Shown here in pieces: positions 9,004-19,923 of a stretch of 64,000 nt of DNA. The DNA lies in the NCBI GenBank assembly GCA_029834535.1, contig JAQMWT010000575.1:62001-126000 (forward strand), written 5' to 3'. Position numbers and translations under genes: made by a program. The notes below the pieces were generated by a model. It was not told the DNA's origin. It ran no database searches and saw only the letters and a program-made list of their open reading frames with translations. How positions within the stretch are numbered: position 1 is the first letter of the stretch; each line of letters begins with the position of its first letter. Origin of the DNA: Chrysophaeum taylorii. Lineage: Eukaryota > Sar > Pelagophyceae > Pelagomonadales > Pelagomonadaceae.

Positions 9004-10002
9004 TGTCTGTCTGTCCCTCGACTTAGGGTAAGGATCAGGTAGGCGCGAGAGCCAGACAGTGATCCTCCAAGCCGTCTATGGCGACCTCGCAGACTATTTC
9101 CACGAGCCGCGGCGGCTCTTTCAGCGCGCCATTCTCACGCCCCGTCGAAACGATGCTGTCGATGCTGACAACGCGCGCATGACCGCGGCCTTTTTTTCCC
9201 GGAGACGAGGCGTCGGAGTTCTTTTCGGCCGACTAGGTTGGGTCGGAAGACGACGCCTCGCTCTTTACAGTCGAGTTTTCAACTCCCTGACAACCAACGG
9301 CATGCTGACTTTGATCTCGAGCTTAAAGTCTTCGCAACCTCGACCCGTCGTACGGCCACTGCAACGGTACCAGATACATCGATAGTGTCGTGTCACCGAG
9401 GCTCCTCCAACCTGTATCCCTCAAGCCCCACCGACGCCAAACGATCAACAAGAGCCAGAGGCAGACGCCCCGCAAGGTCGGCGTCCTCTTGCCCAAGCCC
9501 GTCTTCTGCCACGTCCAGCTCTACGTGGCTCTCTGTCGATCGGCAACCCCGAGGATATGCTCTTCTGAGTCGACGACTCCACCCCACCCAACACGTGCTG
9601 CGCAATACCGATAAGCCCCCTCCCGGCGCCTACACGCGCACTGTAGGTGAGCTTACTGGGCCAGGTGAACTTAGTGGGGTTTGAGATTGGGACTAGGTGA
9701 ACTGAGTGACCAGGTGAACTTACTGGGACCAAGCGAACTTACTGGGGTTTAAGAGCAAAGGGTTTTTAGAGTAAACTCACTAAAAGGTTGGCGGCGCGTG
9801 CGGATCGAAGCAGCTTAGATTGGCGGAGGCGAGAGCGACGAGCTCAAAGGAGTTGGTGTGAGCTAGGTGAACTTACTGACCAGGTGAACTTACTGGGGTT
9901 AGAGATTGGGACAAGGTGAACTTACTGGGGTTAGAGATTGGGACAAGGTGAACTTACTGGGGTTAGAGATTGGGACTAGGTGAACTTACTGGCCTGCACT
10001 TG
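9004..10002 (+). mobile_element. Helitron-like repeat, copy B (5' end missing)
   Basis: About 95% identical by eye to copy A across the helicase remnant and tandem-repeat tail, but beginning inside the TGTC microsatellite. It lies about 80 bp after copy A in the same orientation. The short spacer carries the dispersed GTCGACTGCTAAGAG motif. The end GGCCTGCACTTG followed by T is the same as in copies A and C. Confidence 0.65.
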
Positions 10003-10337
10003 TCTTTACCTTATACCCCAATCATCGCGCGCGCGCTGGCGGGACAGGTGTGTGTTATCAATCCGTGAACGCCTTCTTGCGGACAAGCGAATATAATGGA
10101 CGCACGAGCCTAGAACGTACCACCGCGGTGTATGTACAGTCCCACGATCCAAGCTTATTATTTATTTATTATGCTGGACGGGTGGCTACACACCCGCGTT
10201 GCGTTGGTTGTGGATACTGCCGGCAAAAGGCCGCGACTCGTCGAGTCGTGAAATTCGGGCGCATTTTTTTTCAGTATGGCAAGGAGAACAGCGACTGTCG
10301 CTCAACTCGTACATTGCGATGATGTCATGAAGCGACA
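10003..10337. other. 3' flank of the FAAL megagene
   Basis: Non-coding by eye. On the minus strand, downstream of the megagene's stop, lies an AATAAATAAATAATAAG stretch (about 10153-10172) that could serve as poly(A) signal. Confidence 0.35.
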
Positions 10338-13300
10338 TCATTCATGAAAAGGCTGCGCGTTTACTCTTGAACGGGAATCAAAAAACAGCGCGGTGTAGTC
10401 GCGGGCCGGACACCCTTGGAGGTAAGATCCAGGTGGGTAGATGAAAGTGTTGCGGGCTTCAAGCTGTGCTTTGGGGCCTAATATGACGCCAGCAGGGACG
10501 ACGTCGCCAGCCCACGTAATGGATGCTGGATGCAAAATTGCGCCTCTGCCAATTATCTTTCTCTGGAAAACGAGGCGGCCGTGCTCGAAGACCTGCGCGC
10601 GAAGGAACATGTCAGACGACTGCGTTCAACTATTTGTACGACACGACGTGGTTCTAGCACAACAACACCCGAGCACGCATTTTTGACAACGCCGCCTCAC
10701 TACGTGAGCAAAATTCACCGAGTGTTCGTCTATAACGGCGTCAGCACCTATCGTGAGCAACGGTGGTTCGAGAAGGTAGCAGCTATTCACAAAGGCGGTA
10801 GAGTCAACCTTTGCGCCGAACAAGCGCACGTATACGTTGGCTAGTCGACTACCGCGGATTAGCGGCATGATTTGTCCGCAGAGGCCGAAGAAGGTCATCT
10901 GGTAATCCATGTATGCCAAAATTCGCCAAGGCGGCCACCACGCGGTGTCGCTCGTGTTTTTCCAGTCGCGCATTATCAGCCACTGCCACGCGCGGAAGAC
11001 GATTGCCATTGATACGTAAGCGACGATGGCGACGGGCCCGATGAGCAAGAGCGCGGGAGTGCGCGCAACCGGGGGCCGCCATACTTGAACTCGCCCGGAG
11101 TCGCGGACGCGGAATCCGTTGTTGTAGTAGTCAGATTTGAAGTAATTTGCTCTCCCGTAGAGTAACCGAACGGCGCATTCGTACGCAGGAACGAGCGCAA
11201 CGGTACTCAACAAAAATAGAACGAGAGCACGCGAGAGCGGCTGCTGTAGTCTTACGGCCATGTTATGCGTCGTAGTTTTTTGTTTTTGTAGACCGTCCAC
11301 CTTCACAGTCTCACGAAAAAAAACGCTGGACGCGAAGTACGTCGACCCCGTCTGGACGACGGAGTTTTCTGGCACCACAGCTTGATGTCCCACAACTGCA
11401 AAGTCTTCGACGACTACGCCGGCGTTGAGCCGAGAGCGAAAACCAACTTGCGCGCCCACCCCGATTCTGACCGGCTTATATTCTCCGGTGAATCCTTTGC
11501 AAGATATTTCAAATCCGGACAGAGTTGCAAACTCGCCGACCTGAGGTGTCCAGAAGATTCAGCGAGATCAGAGGGTGCTCGTTGCGCTATTCAGAACATT
11601 AGAATCATGGAAGAAAGGAAACAAGAACGCTGTTAAATTCCGACCTCGATCAAGTCCGCTTCGACGGGCGTAAAAAAGAAGACGCTTGCCGTGCTCGTCT
11701 TATAGTGAACGCGCACACCCAACGCCTTCATCAATGCCACACTCAACAAGCCATTTTCTTCCCACACCATAGCCCCGAATTTCAACAAGATGCGATACCA
11801 AATCCATTCAACGAACCATGTCCGCAGACGCCACGTCCAATCTTCGGACTCGCGTACTCCTGGACGTAAACGACCGATAAGCAGCCACTTTAAGATCACA
11901 ACGCCAACACCCGTCGAGACGAACATCGCTACGAAATAGCCCGAAACAAAGTATATAAGCTCGCGATATCGAAATCGCCAGGAATACCAATCGAGCTGCC
12001 GCAAAAGATATTCTAGCAGCACGTTTGACCCGATCATCGATCCGTAGAGGTAGCACGCGAGCGTCGCAAGTTTCGTAAGCTCAAAAAAACAGAACCACAA
12101 GATCGGTGGTGACGTGTCGACGACGTGCGCGACGTTCACTATGCCCGCCAACTGCGCCGGGCTCGATTGATACTGGCTCTCGTGGGCCAAAAGTTGGCCA
12201 CTCATTGTTGCTGCACCGTGGTCAAGCACTGAACCATGTTCTAGTTTGCAGCCTGGCATCACAACACTCATAGATTGGACCTTTGCGTGCGGTTCGACGA
12301 ACACGCGCGCGAAGCGCATACCGCCATTGGGTTCAAACATGCGAGCGTAACAGAAGCCGCTCACTCGTGCGTGCTCCCTTACTGAGATTAGGTCGAACTC
12401 CCGGAACATAACTTCGACAGACGCACGAATCGAGATCTGCGCGCCCATTACCAAATAGAACACGTTAACGAGCAGCGTGTCGTGGATGAAGACGCCAACC
12501 CACAAGGCGAATTGGTCGAGAAGCCGATCGACGAACCACCAGCGCAAAAAATACGTCGTGCCGCGGCGTGTTCCTCCGACGCGGTAGCGACCGATCACAA
12601 GCCACTTTGCAAGAATGGTGATCACTGCGAGCGACACCATGAAGAGCGGGATAACCAACGGTAGGAAGAGACCATAAGTATAAACGCGGTCCGTCCCGAC
12701 AACCTCGATGTGTGACCACGGCGCGTTGTCGCGTCGAACCTCGATGCGCTTCGACGAACCTAGCGACTTGGCACGCCCCTGCACCCAGCGCCCAAAGTGA
12801 TACGATGGAATGATCGCGATTGATACCAAGATTACAACGACGATCACCGAAAGCGCCTGAACCATGTCGAGGATCCATTGCCGCAGTCTTGTGGTAGACC
12901 CCAGATCAATGCCGTCGGGGAGTGGCACGAGCGCCGCGAACCGCGGCTTAGTTTCCTCGCGCGCAATACAAAGAATCTCGTTAGCTAATTCAGCAATCGT
13001 AAGATTTGGGTTCATAAGTGTGTTGAAATGCACTTCCACGGACAAGTCTCGCCGCAACTGTGTCTGCACCACCAGCGCGTCTTGGGAAGACAGGCCAAGT
13101 TGCGCGACGGATGCTGTCTTAGCGTCGATATCGGTCTCTGCCACGGATGCAAGCACGTGAAGAAGAGCGGCTTGTACATACGCGAGCTGTTCTTGTCGCA
13201 CTTTCATCTCCAGGGAGTCTATCGGCGCTACCATTTCGAACTCGTCCAAAACGTCTAATATTTGGACGATGTCCTGCTTTCTAGAGAGCCCGCTTCCGCA

Positions 13301-16300
13301 ATGGGTCGAGGTTTCGCCGCCTACATGTTCGTCTCCGGCCTCCTTGTCCAGTCTCGTCACGCGCGATCGAATCTTCTCGAGCCATCCGTCGCCAAGAGCA
13401 CCACTTTGATTGTTCAACGCGGCACCATGCAACTTCTGATACCTCTCGAGGATCTCGTGACGCGTCTTAGTAAACAGGGTTGCCAGCTGTGCATCGCTTT
13501 CGACTTTGCGCTGAGTTCGGCTGTTGTTGGCGATCTTCGCCGAGATTGCATTTGAGAGTTGGCACCTGAGGTCGAAGGCGAGACAACTCCACACACAGAA
13601 ATATAATGTTTAACGCGCGAGAGGACGAGAACAACGAGAAAGCTCGAACTCTGATTGGCACGCAAGACGTTCGCTCAGCGCGCCAAAAGTTTTCCTAGTC
13701 TCTGTCGAACGCCAGTCATACGTCGTTGGTGATATCTGCCTAAGCTCGGGGTGACAAGCCAGAGAAGTCGCGTGCGCGTGCAGCGTCACGATACGTATCC
13801 ACAAAAATAACGCCGGGTCTTCGTTCGTCAACGATAGCAAGCATGGCACCAGGAGCTTGGCAGCGTGAGGTAGAAAAGGGCGCGGCTCTGCCAACCCGAA
13901 TGTAAGATTCCACACGATATACACTTGGATCCATTCCGACATCATAGCTGGGCACGTCTCAAAACATACAAACTCTGCGACACCAGAATACATTGTCTTG
14001 GTGAAGTTTTCTACGCATGCGGTTGGTTGTTGAAGCACGCAGCTCCAGTAAGCGAGCTCGAAACCAGCGCCTGAGATGACCGTGCTCAGCATGCATATGA
14101 ATTTTGCCTTGGCACAACCACAATTGAGAACGGACACTGGCGTAGCGCGTGCATTGCGGTCGAATTTTTTCGAGACGTCCTCAATGGCTGCCATCATGAT
14201 ATTGTCCGCAAGTAGCCCCCCAGCTATGCGGGCGGTGGCGAGTTGACTCGAATCACGTCTCGTCTCGGCTATGTTCCGCATAGCCGATAGAACCGCCTCG
14301 TGTTTCATGAGCCTGCGTTTTATTTGCGCTTACTCGATTTAAATACACGAGGGTCATACTCGAAGGGAGAAGACTTGTTTATGTCCACCGCGTCGTTTGC
14401 GAGACTTATGGCAGCTTCTTGGGCCTTCAAAAAGTCGAGCAAGAAGTCCGAGTTTCCTGATGGTGCAGACGACCGCATCATCGAGATCGCGAGCGTGTGA
14501 AGAGCGAAACAATAAACAACCGCATGGCGCAGGTCGGCGGCAGCGCGCTCATCTGAAATGGGGAGACCGCGGCCGGGCTTTTTGATCTCAAGATCTTGCG
14601 CGACGTGCAGGAGCACGGGCATCTTGATGAGGTTTGACTTGACCGCCTCGACGAAAGCTGCGACATAGACAACAGACTCGTCGTACTCGAGACGATGCAT
14701 CAGCTCCTCCGGAACGTCAAGCTGCCGCAGTATGCTTGGCATATCTGGGTGGTCTTTGAGCGAGGTGTCTGGCGGGAAGAGTCCAACGATCTGCTCCGCT
14801 ACACGGTCGACGAGAGCCAAGCCGAGAGAGCAGCAAGGACAACCAAACGACAGATCATCCACGGCTGGTTTGGCGACCGCACTCGCTGCTCGTGAAGCAA
14901 TGCCTTCCTGGCCAGAGCCTTCGCCCTCAAGCGCAACAATAGTGTCGCGGAGTGCGCCCGAAGGAGTCGCGCCGTCGACACCGAAGTGCGCTGCGAGGCC
15001 AGGCGCGATTAGATGCTCACCGACTTCGTCTGGAAGAAAGTCGGTTGTGACGTTGACAGCGGACCAGAAATAGCGGTTGTCCGTCGCCCATCGATTGCAG
15101 CGAATCATTCTGCGATTTCGGCCCTCGCCGACGACGATGCCAAAACAGAAGCAACCAAATTCATCAGCGTGCCTAGGGTTCAACAAGTCACGTTGAAGTT
15201 GCGCGCGCACGCAACACAACGCATCGCTTTTGTTTTCCGAGACACTGCCACATACGCAAGATTCATCTCCTTATCGAGGCTGTCGCAGCTATCAAGCGCC
15301 GCGAGAAGGAGACGCGAGCTCGAGGCGTGAGGGACGAACTTGACGACGCCATTTTGATGGAGGACAAGCACATATATCTTGTACGGCAGTTGCGCCATTA
15401 CGTCCTCTTGAACATAGGGTCGCGTCTCGATGTCGTCCTTCGATATGACTATCTTTGCGACCACAGCACCTTCGTGCGCGCAACGCCCACAGCCCAGATG
15501 GTGCTGGCAGTAGAGATTTTTACCTGTGGAAATAAAAAATCATCACTTTGATTCATCACAGTGTTGCATCGACTTTCTTAGGCGAATCCCAGCACGCGTT
15601 TGATCGTGACTCTGGTTACGACTGTCGTCGATCGTGTTTTCGGCCTTGATTTCGAACTTTCGAATACCGTAGTGATCGTCGAGCACTTCCCACGCGCCTA
15701 GAAAGTCGGAAAGCTCGTAGCAGCGTCCCTGAGCCTGAGCTTCCGCGAGCAAGCACTCGGACCACTTTAACGTCGGATCTGTTTGTGCGGTAAATTCTCT
15801 ATCCATCTCCTCCGGTGGTGCCAGGCCCATCGAATCGAGGGAATAACCCACCGTATCACTAACAGAGCTGACGAGCCGCCATAGCCACTGGGAAATATCG
15901 GCGCCGTCCTCTGCTGAGTTGCTCCGGGAAACGTTGCGCCCGCAATCAGCCCCGGTGGATAGTGTCTGTCGCTTGCCGCCGAGTGTTGGGTTCGAATCAA
16001 AGACGACGCTTAGCTCGCCAGCTAACAGCGCGTCTCGAATCGCCCGGCGCCGTAGCTTCCCGCTCGTCGTTTTTAAAATGGTCTTCTGCTTGATGAACAC
16101 GACGCGGCGCGGCGCCAGACCAACCGCGTTGCGAACGCTTTTTGTGAGCGTCGATGCGAGAGCCTCGCACTCGGATGCAGCGTGATCGCGGACTTCGAGC
16201 ACGATACACAACCACTCGTCGTCGTCGTCGTCGTCGTCGGAACCGACGACGGAAAAGGCGGCAATACATCCCGGTCTCACGGCGTCGACCATGGCCTCCG

Positions 16301-18162
16301 TCGCAGCAATTTCGACGTCGTCGCTGTAATAATTTTCGCCGCCGATGATGATCATGTCTTTGATTCGGCCGCAAATGAAGAGGCGGCCGTCCTCGATGAA
16401 CGCCTCGTCGCCCGTCCTCAGGTATACCTTGCCATCGTCCGGCTCGAGTCGAGCGTGAAAGGTCTCGGAGCTGAGGTCGGGTTTGCCCCAGTAGCCCAGG
16501 GCGACCGAGCCAGAGCTCAACCACAGCTCGCCGGGCGTACCGTCCGACGCGACGCTTCGCGTTTCCGCATCGACGATGCGGAAGTCAATCTGGAGTTCGG
16601 AGCCACACGAGGCGAGGTCTGGCCGATGCCGGGACGTTATGATGCCGTCGGCCTCGCCGCACGTCGCGACTACGTGCTCAGCCAGACCATAGTTCGGCAC
16701 GAATAAGCTGCGATTGCCGTCGTCCTGCAACTTGCAGTGAATGGCGAAGTAAGCGGCGAACTCGCGGAGGATCGAAGGCACACATCGCTGGCCAGCGCCA
16801 CAAGCCAAAAGGACCACACTACTCAGGTCGATGTCGCTGATATCATCGGCACCGGCGGCGCGCTTTGTGCACAGCTGGTAGCCGAAGTCTGGTGCCGCGG
16901 TCCACAGCGCGCGGTACTTCGACACGGCGCGCATCCACATGAGGGGGTCGGCGAGGAACGAGAGAGGCGAGAAGTTGACCATGTGGTAGCCTGCGCAGAA
17001 CGGACCGAGCAACGTCAGCATCAAACCCGTGTCGTGGAACTGCGGTAGCCACGAGACCGCCACGACGCGCACCGACGGTTCGTGCAGATTGCACAAACGG
17101 CTAGTGCTGGCCTCACCCAAACGAAGGTCGAAACATCGGCGCTGCGCGGGCAAGAAAATATCGTTGAGGTTATGCCAGATGTTGCCGTGTGAAATCATGA
17201 CGCCCTTGGGGTCCCTGCGGGAGACAATCACGAGATTCCGGGCCCTGTGACAAACGCACCCTGTAGAACCAGACGTGAATTGCAGAAAGGCAATGGAATC
17301 GTCCGGGGCTACGTCGAGACCGCAGCTGCCGCGATGTTGGTCGCCGTTTTTTGCGTTAAGCGCGCAACCGCGCGCGCGCCGAACGAGCTCCGCGTGCGAG
17401 TTCGTGTGCCGACAGGCGAGTGGTAGGCTTAGGTCGCCGCCTTCGCCGAGGCCATCAGTGTTGTGCCAGCGTATACTAGGCCACGAGTGCCATATGCGCG
17501 TCATCATACGCAGCTTATGCACGACGCTGCCCGCGAGGCCGACCTCGGCGCCGCAGGCGGTGGTTACGAGGTCCAGCTTCTCTAAGCCTCGATGTAGGTT
17601 GGAGGGGTCAGGAGGGTAATTTGGCACGGCCAAGACGCCAGCGCGAAGACACGCGACGAAGGCGATGAAGAACTCGGGCCCCGGCGCGTACACTAGCATG
17701 GCGCGATCGGACGGGGCAAGACAGACGTCTCCGCAAAGCCACTTGGCCATGAAAGCCGAGCGGCTCCAGACTTCGCCATACGACAGGTTGGCAGCTTGGG
17801 CGCCAGCGCCGTCGAGCCACGTCAGGAACGTTTCCCTCTCGATTGCTTCTGCCGTTTTTCGTGCTTGTGCCTGCCAACTTAATTGGTCGCTCCAGGGCCG
17901 CCACCAAAGCGGCTTACTCGACGTCATGCCGTGACTCGCGTGCGCTCTGCCGGCTTGAGCAACGCGGTGGACGACGTGTCTTGCGGTAAGATATCACTCA
18001 GGATACTTACTCCCATAAGCGGCGGCGGCGGCGCCGAGTCCGCTCTCCAAGTCTGTCTTCATAGAATACTAAACCCTCTCGCAGCCTGCGCTTTTTGAAG
18101 TATGACTCGCATATTTCCGGAAAAGTGAACGGCCGACTTTGATTTTTTCCTGAATTATCCAT
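10338..18162 (-). CDS. Intron-split FAAL-ACP-(membrane/LbH)x3 megasynthase-like protein
   Basis: Six open frames join in phase through GT-AG introns at 17215-17259 (45 nt), 15524-15559 (36), 15173-15210 (38), 14313-14359 (47), 13566-13649 (84, donor uncertain), 11541-11644 (104) and 10593-10703 (111). From the ATG at 17927 this gives exactly 2374 codons plus stop. A 5' exon (ATG 18160-18162, GTAAGT donor at 18010, intron 17947-18010) would add 57 residues in frame. Residues 1-770: fatty-acyl-AMP ligase, with QFTSGSTG joined to DPKGVM across the first intron, SWLPQFHDTGLM, YLRTGDEAF and TTSGKLRRRA. About 775-1370: cysteine-rich then helical insert, unrecognised. About 1500-1570: acyl carrier domain, LGLSSQDAL, likely phosphopantetheine Ser near 1531. 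About 1600-2374: three modules of paired membrane helices, KWL(V/L)IGR loop and left-handed beta-helix hexapeptides, as at the end of bacterial Pls/TIGR02353-type enzymes. Acyl activation onto its own carrier and transfer at a membrane is inferred. Confidence 0.7.
17215..17259 (-). other. 45-nt in-frame intron inside the FAAL core motif
   Basis: The minus-strand sequence runs GTGCGTTTGT...CTCCCGCAG and is 45 nt with no stop, so unspliced it would add 15 residues between QFTSGSTG and PKGVM. Removing it restores the universal AMP-binding motif GSTGDPKGVM with the glycine codon split across the junction. GTGCGTTT is also the donor of both introns in the DAC/LRR gene at 58.4 kb. Confidence 0.85.
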
Positions 18163-18367
18163 ATTTCTCCAATTCCGTGGAATTATTCGGAAACTGGAGA
18201 GGAGGTTTTCGGCCACTTGGCGGACTGAGCCCAAAGTGGTTGTTGTAAACCGCTCAATAGAGACACGTGTCCACTGAGGTGTGTGCGACCGCCAGCCACC
18301 GGCGCGGGGACTCCCCGCGGTGGCGCGAGCACGCAAGGCGTTCAGTGGTTTTAGGAAAGTCTTTTTT

Positions 18368-18417
18368 TACAGCTAACTGCTAAGAGGGGGGGGTGCGAGC
18401 GTGAGCGTGAGCATGAG
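18368..18417 (+). repeat. Dispersed 50-bp motif, copy
   Basis: CAGCTAACTGCTAAGAGG, a G run, then TGCGAGCGTGAGCGTGAGCA. It lies just upstream of the FAAL megagene's 5' exon and downstream of the unrecognised gene's stop. Confidence 0.6.
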
Positions 18418-18517
18418 GGGGGCTCGGTGGCTTGCTTGCGTGTTTCGTTTAACTTCGATTGCAACGCTAGCAGCGTTTTTTCAGTCGCAGCGCTTGAGGC
18501 TTTGAGAGCTGCGAACC

Positions 18518-19482
18518 TCAGTCGTCGTCGAAAAGGCTGTCGTCGATGCGGCGGCGCTGGCGAGGAATCTCGTCGACGTCGGCCCCATCTAGGATAAGCG
18601 GCCGGCAGGAAGAGGCAGCAAAGGCAGGGGGGAGTGTCTTCTCCTAGCACCAGCAACCAGCCTTCACAGTCGGAGTTCGACTATCGTCCACATAGTTTTC
18701 TTCGAGTTTAAGCCCCCCCCTGCTGACAAGGCGCGTTGCAGTCCCGCTGAACGTCGTAGTTGTAGACCCGGGCCCGCGGCTTGAACTTGACACCCCTCCC
18801 GAACCACCAAAGGTCGTCGTCGAGGTGTCCAAGCAGCAAAGTAGAACGGGATCTTTTCGTCCTCGAGGAGAAAAAAAAAGAAGCCGGCTTGTCGACGAAC
18901 GTGAAGCCTTAAAGAACTTCAAATTCATCGAAGTAGACCGTACCATCCTGCTCTTCGTCTCTCCCGTGATCGTCGTCTTCCAAATCCGACATTTTCGTCA
19001 TCGCGGCAGATAGTCCCTCATGTTCGCGCGCTGAAACTCTAGACCACAATGGGTCCGCCTTGAGCGTCAGCTTTGTCTCGACGTTCGCCGCGACCGTCAA
19101 CTTCGACGGGGTCGTCCGTGTAAAGGTTCCAGGGGCGTCCAGCACCGCCTCTTCTTCACTAAAGAACGCCAACACTTTCACACGGCCCTTTGTCTCTGAA
19201 AGGTTGACCCCTGTAAGGTTCACTCAGCGCGTTGTGAACCGCGGGGGGGACCTCCCGCCCATCCCACTCGAACGTGTGGCCCATGACACCAACACGAACG
19301 TGCACGCCGGCGCTCTCACTAAGCTGGGCGAGCGTGGAGCCTTGCGCGGCGCGCACTACACATACTGAATATTCATGATTTGAACGCACTTTTCCAGCCT
19401 CTGATGAGAAGCCCTTTAAAAGAACTTTTGGAAGAATTCCAATTCCAGATATTATTTCCATTTTCATTTCCGTGCGAGTCAT
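18518..19482 (-). CDS. Unrecognised intron-rich gene
   Basis: Three joined pieces on the minus strand look coding. From an ATG near 19482 a frame (MTRTEMKMEIISGIGILPK...) runs to 19224; a 28-nt GT-AG intron (19196-19223) leads in phase to a second piece (VKVLAFFSEEEAVLDAPG...) ending FDEFE at 18918; a 56-nt intron with a strong pyrimidine tract (18862-18917) leads to DEKIPFYFAAWTP. The last exon, 18518-18643, after a CTAG acceptor, encodes 41 residues ending IDDSLFDDD and a stop. The path between 18861 and 18644 is unclear; frames there include FKPRARVYNYDVQRD. More 5' coding may exist, since a TTTCAG acceptor precedes the ATG. No family recognised; acidic stretches suggest a soluble protein. 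Moderate confidence that a gene is here, low on its exact exons. Confidence 0.4.
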
Positions 19483-19923
19483 ATTTTCGAGCAAGTAGTC
19501 CCCTGCTGAAACCCTCTCAGTCCGCTCGCTTCCAGCAGGACGTCCGTCACACACCGTCGCATGTATGTCCGGCGGCAGTACGCGTAAGCCCCTCGGGCGG
19601 GGCCCCTCCTCTCTTCACCTATGTCGCGACTCGGCGATAACCCCGATTCTGCCTCGGGGCACATCCGCCCTCCAGGTACCACCCACTAACCGACTCCGCC
19701 ACTCCCATCTTCCAAACTACGAACAACCCTCTTTTGCAACTCTTCCAATAGGCTTTCGCGGCGCTGGGATTCGCATACGCCCCATGCGTTAGGCTTGCCG
19801 ACTACTTAGATGGGGGCCTCCGGTTTTTCAAGGTCGACCGCTAAGAGAGGTTGAAGGTTTAAGAGTGTAAACTCAAAGGTTATTTATTAAAGGCTGGTCG
19901 ATCAGAGTTTCGTGGGTGGCGAG
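19483..19923. other. Intergenic stretch between two minus-strand genes
   Basis: I see no supported coding sequence. It contains one copy of the dispersed motif (around 19829-19860). Confidence 0.3.
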
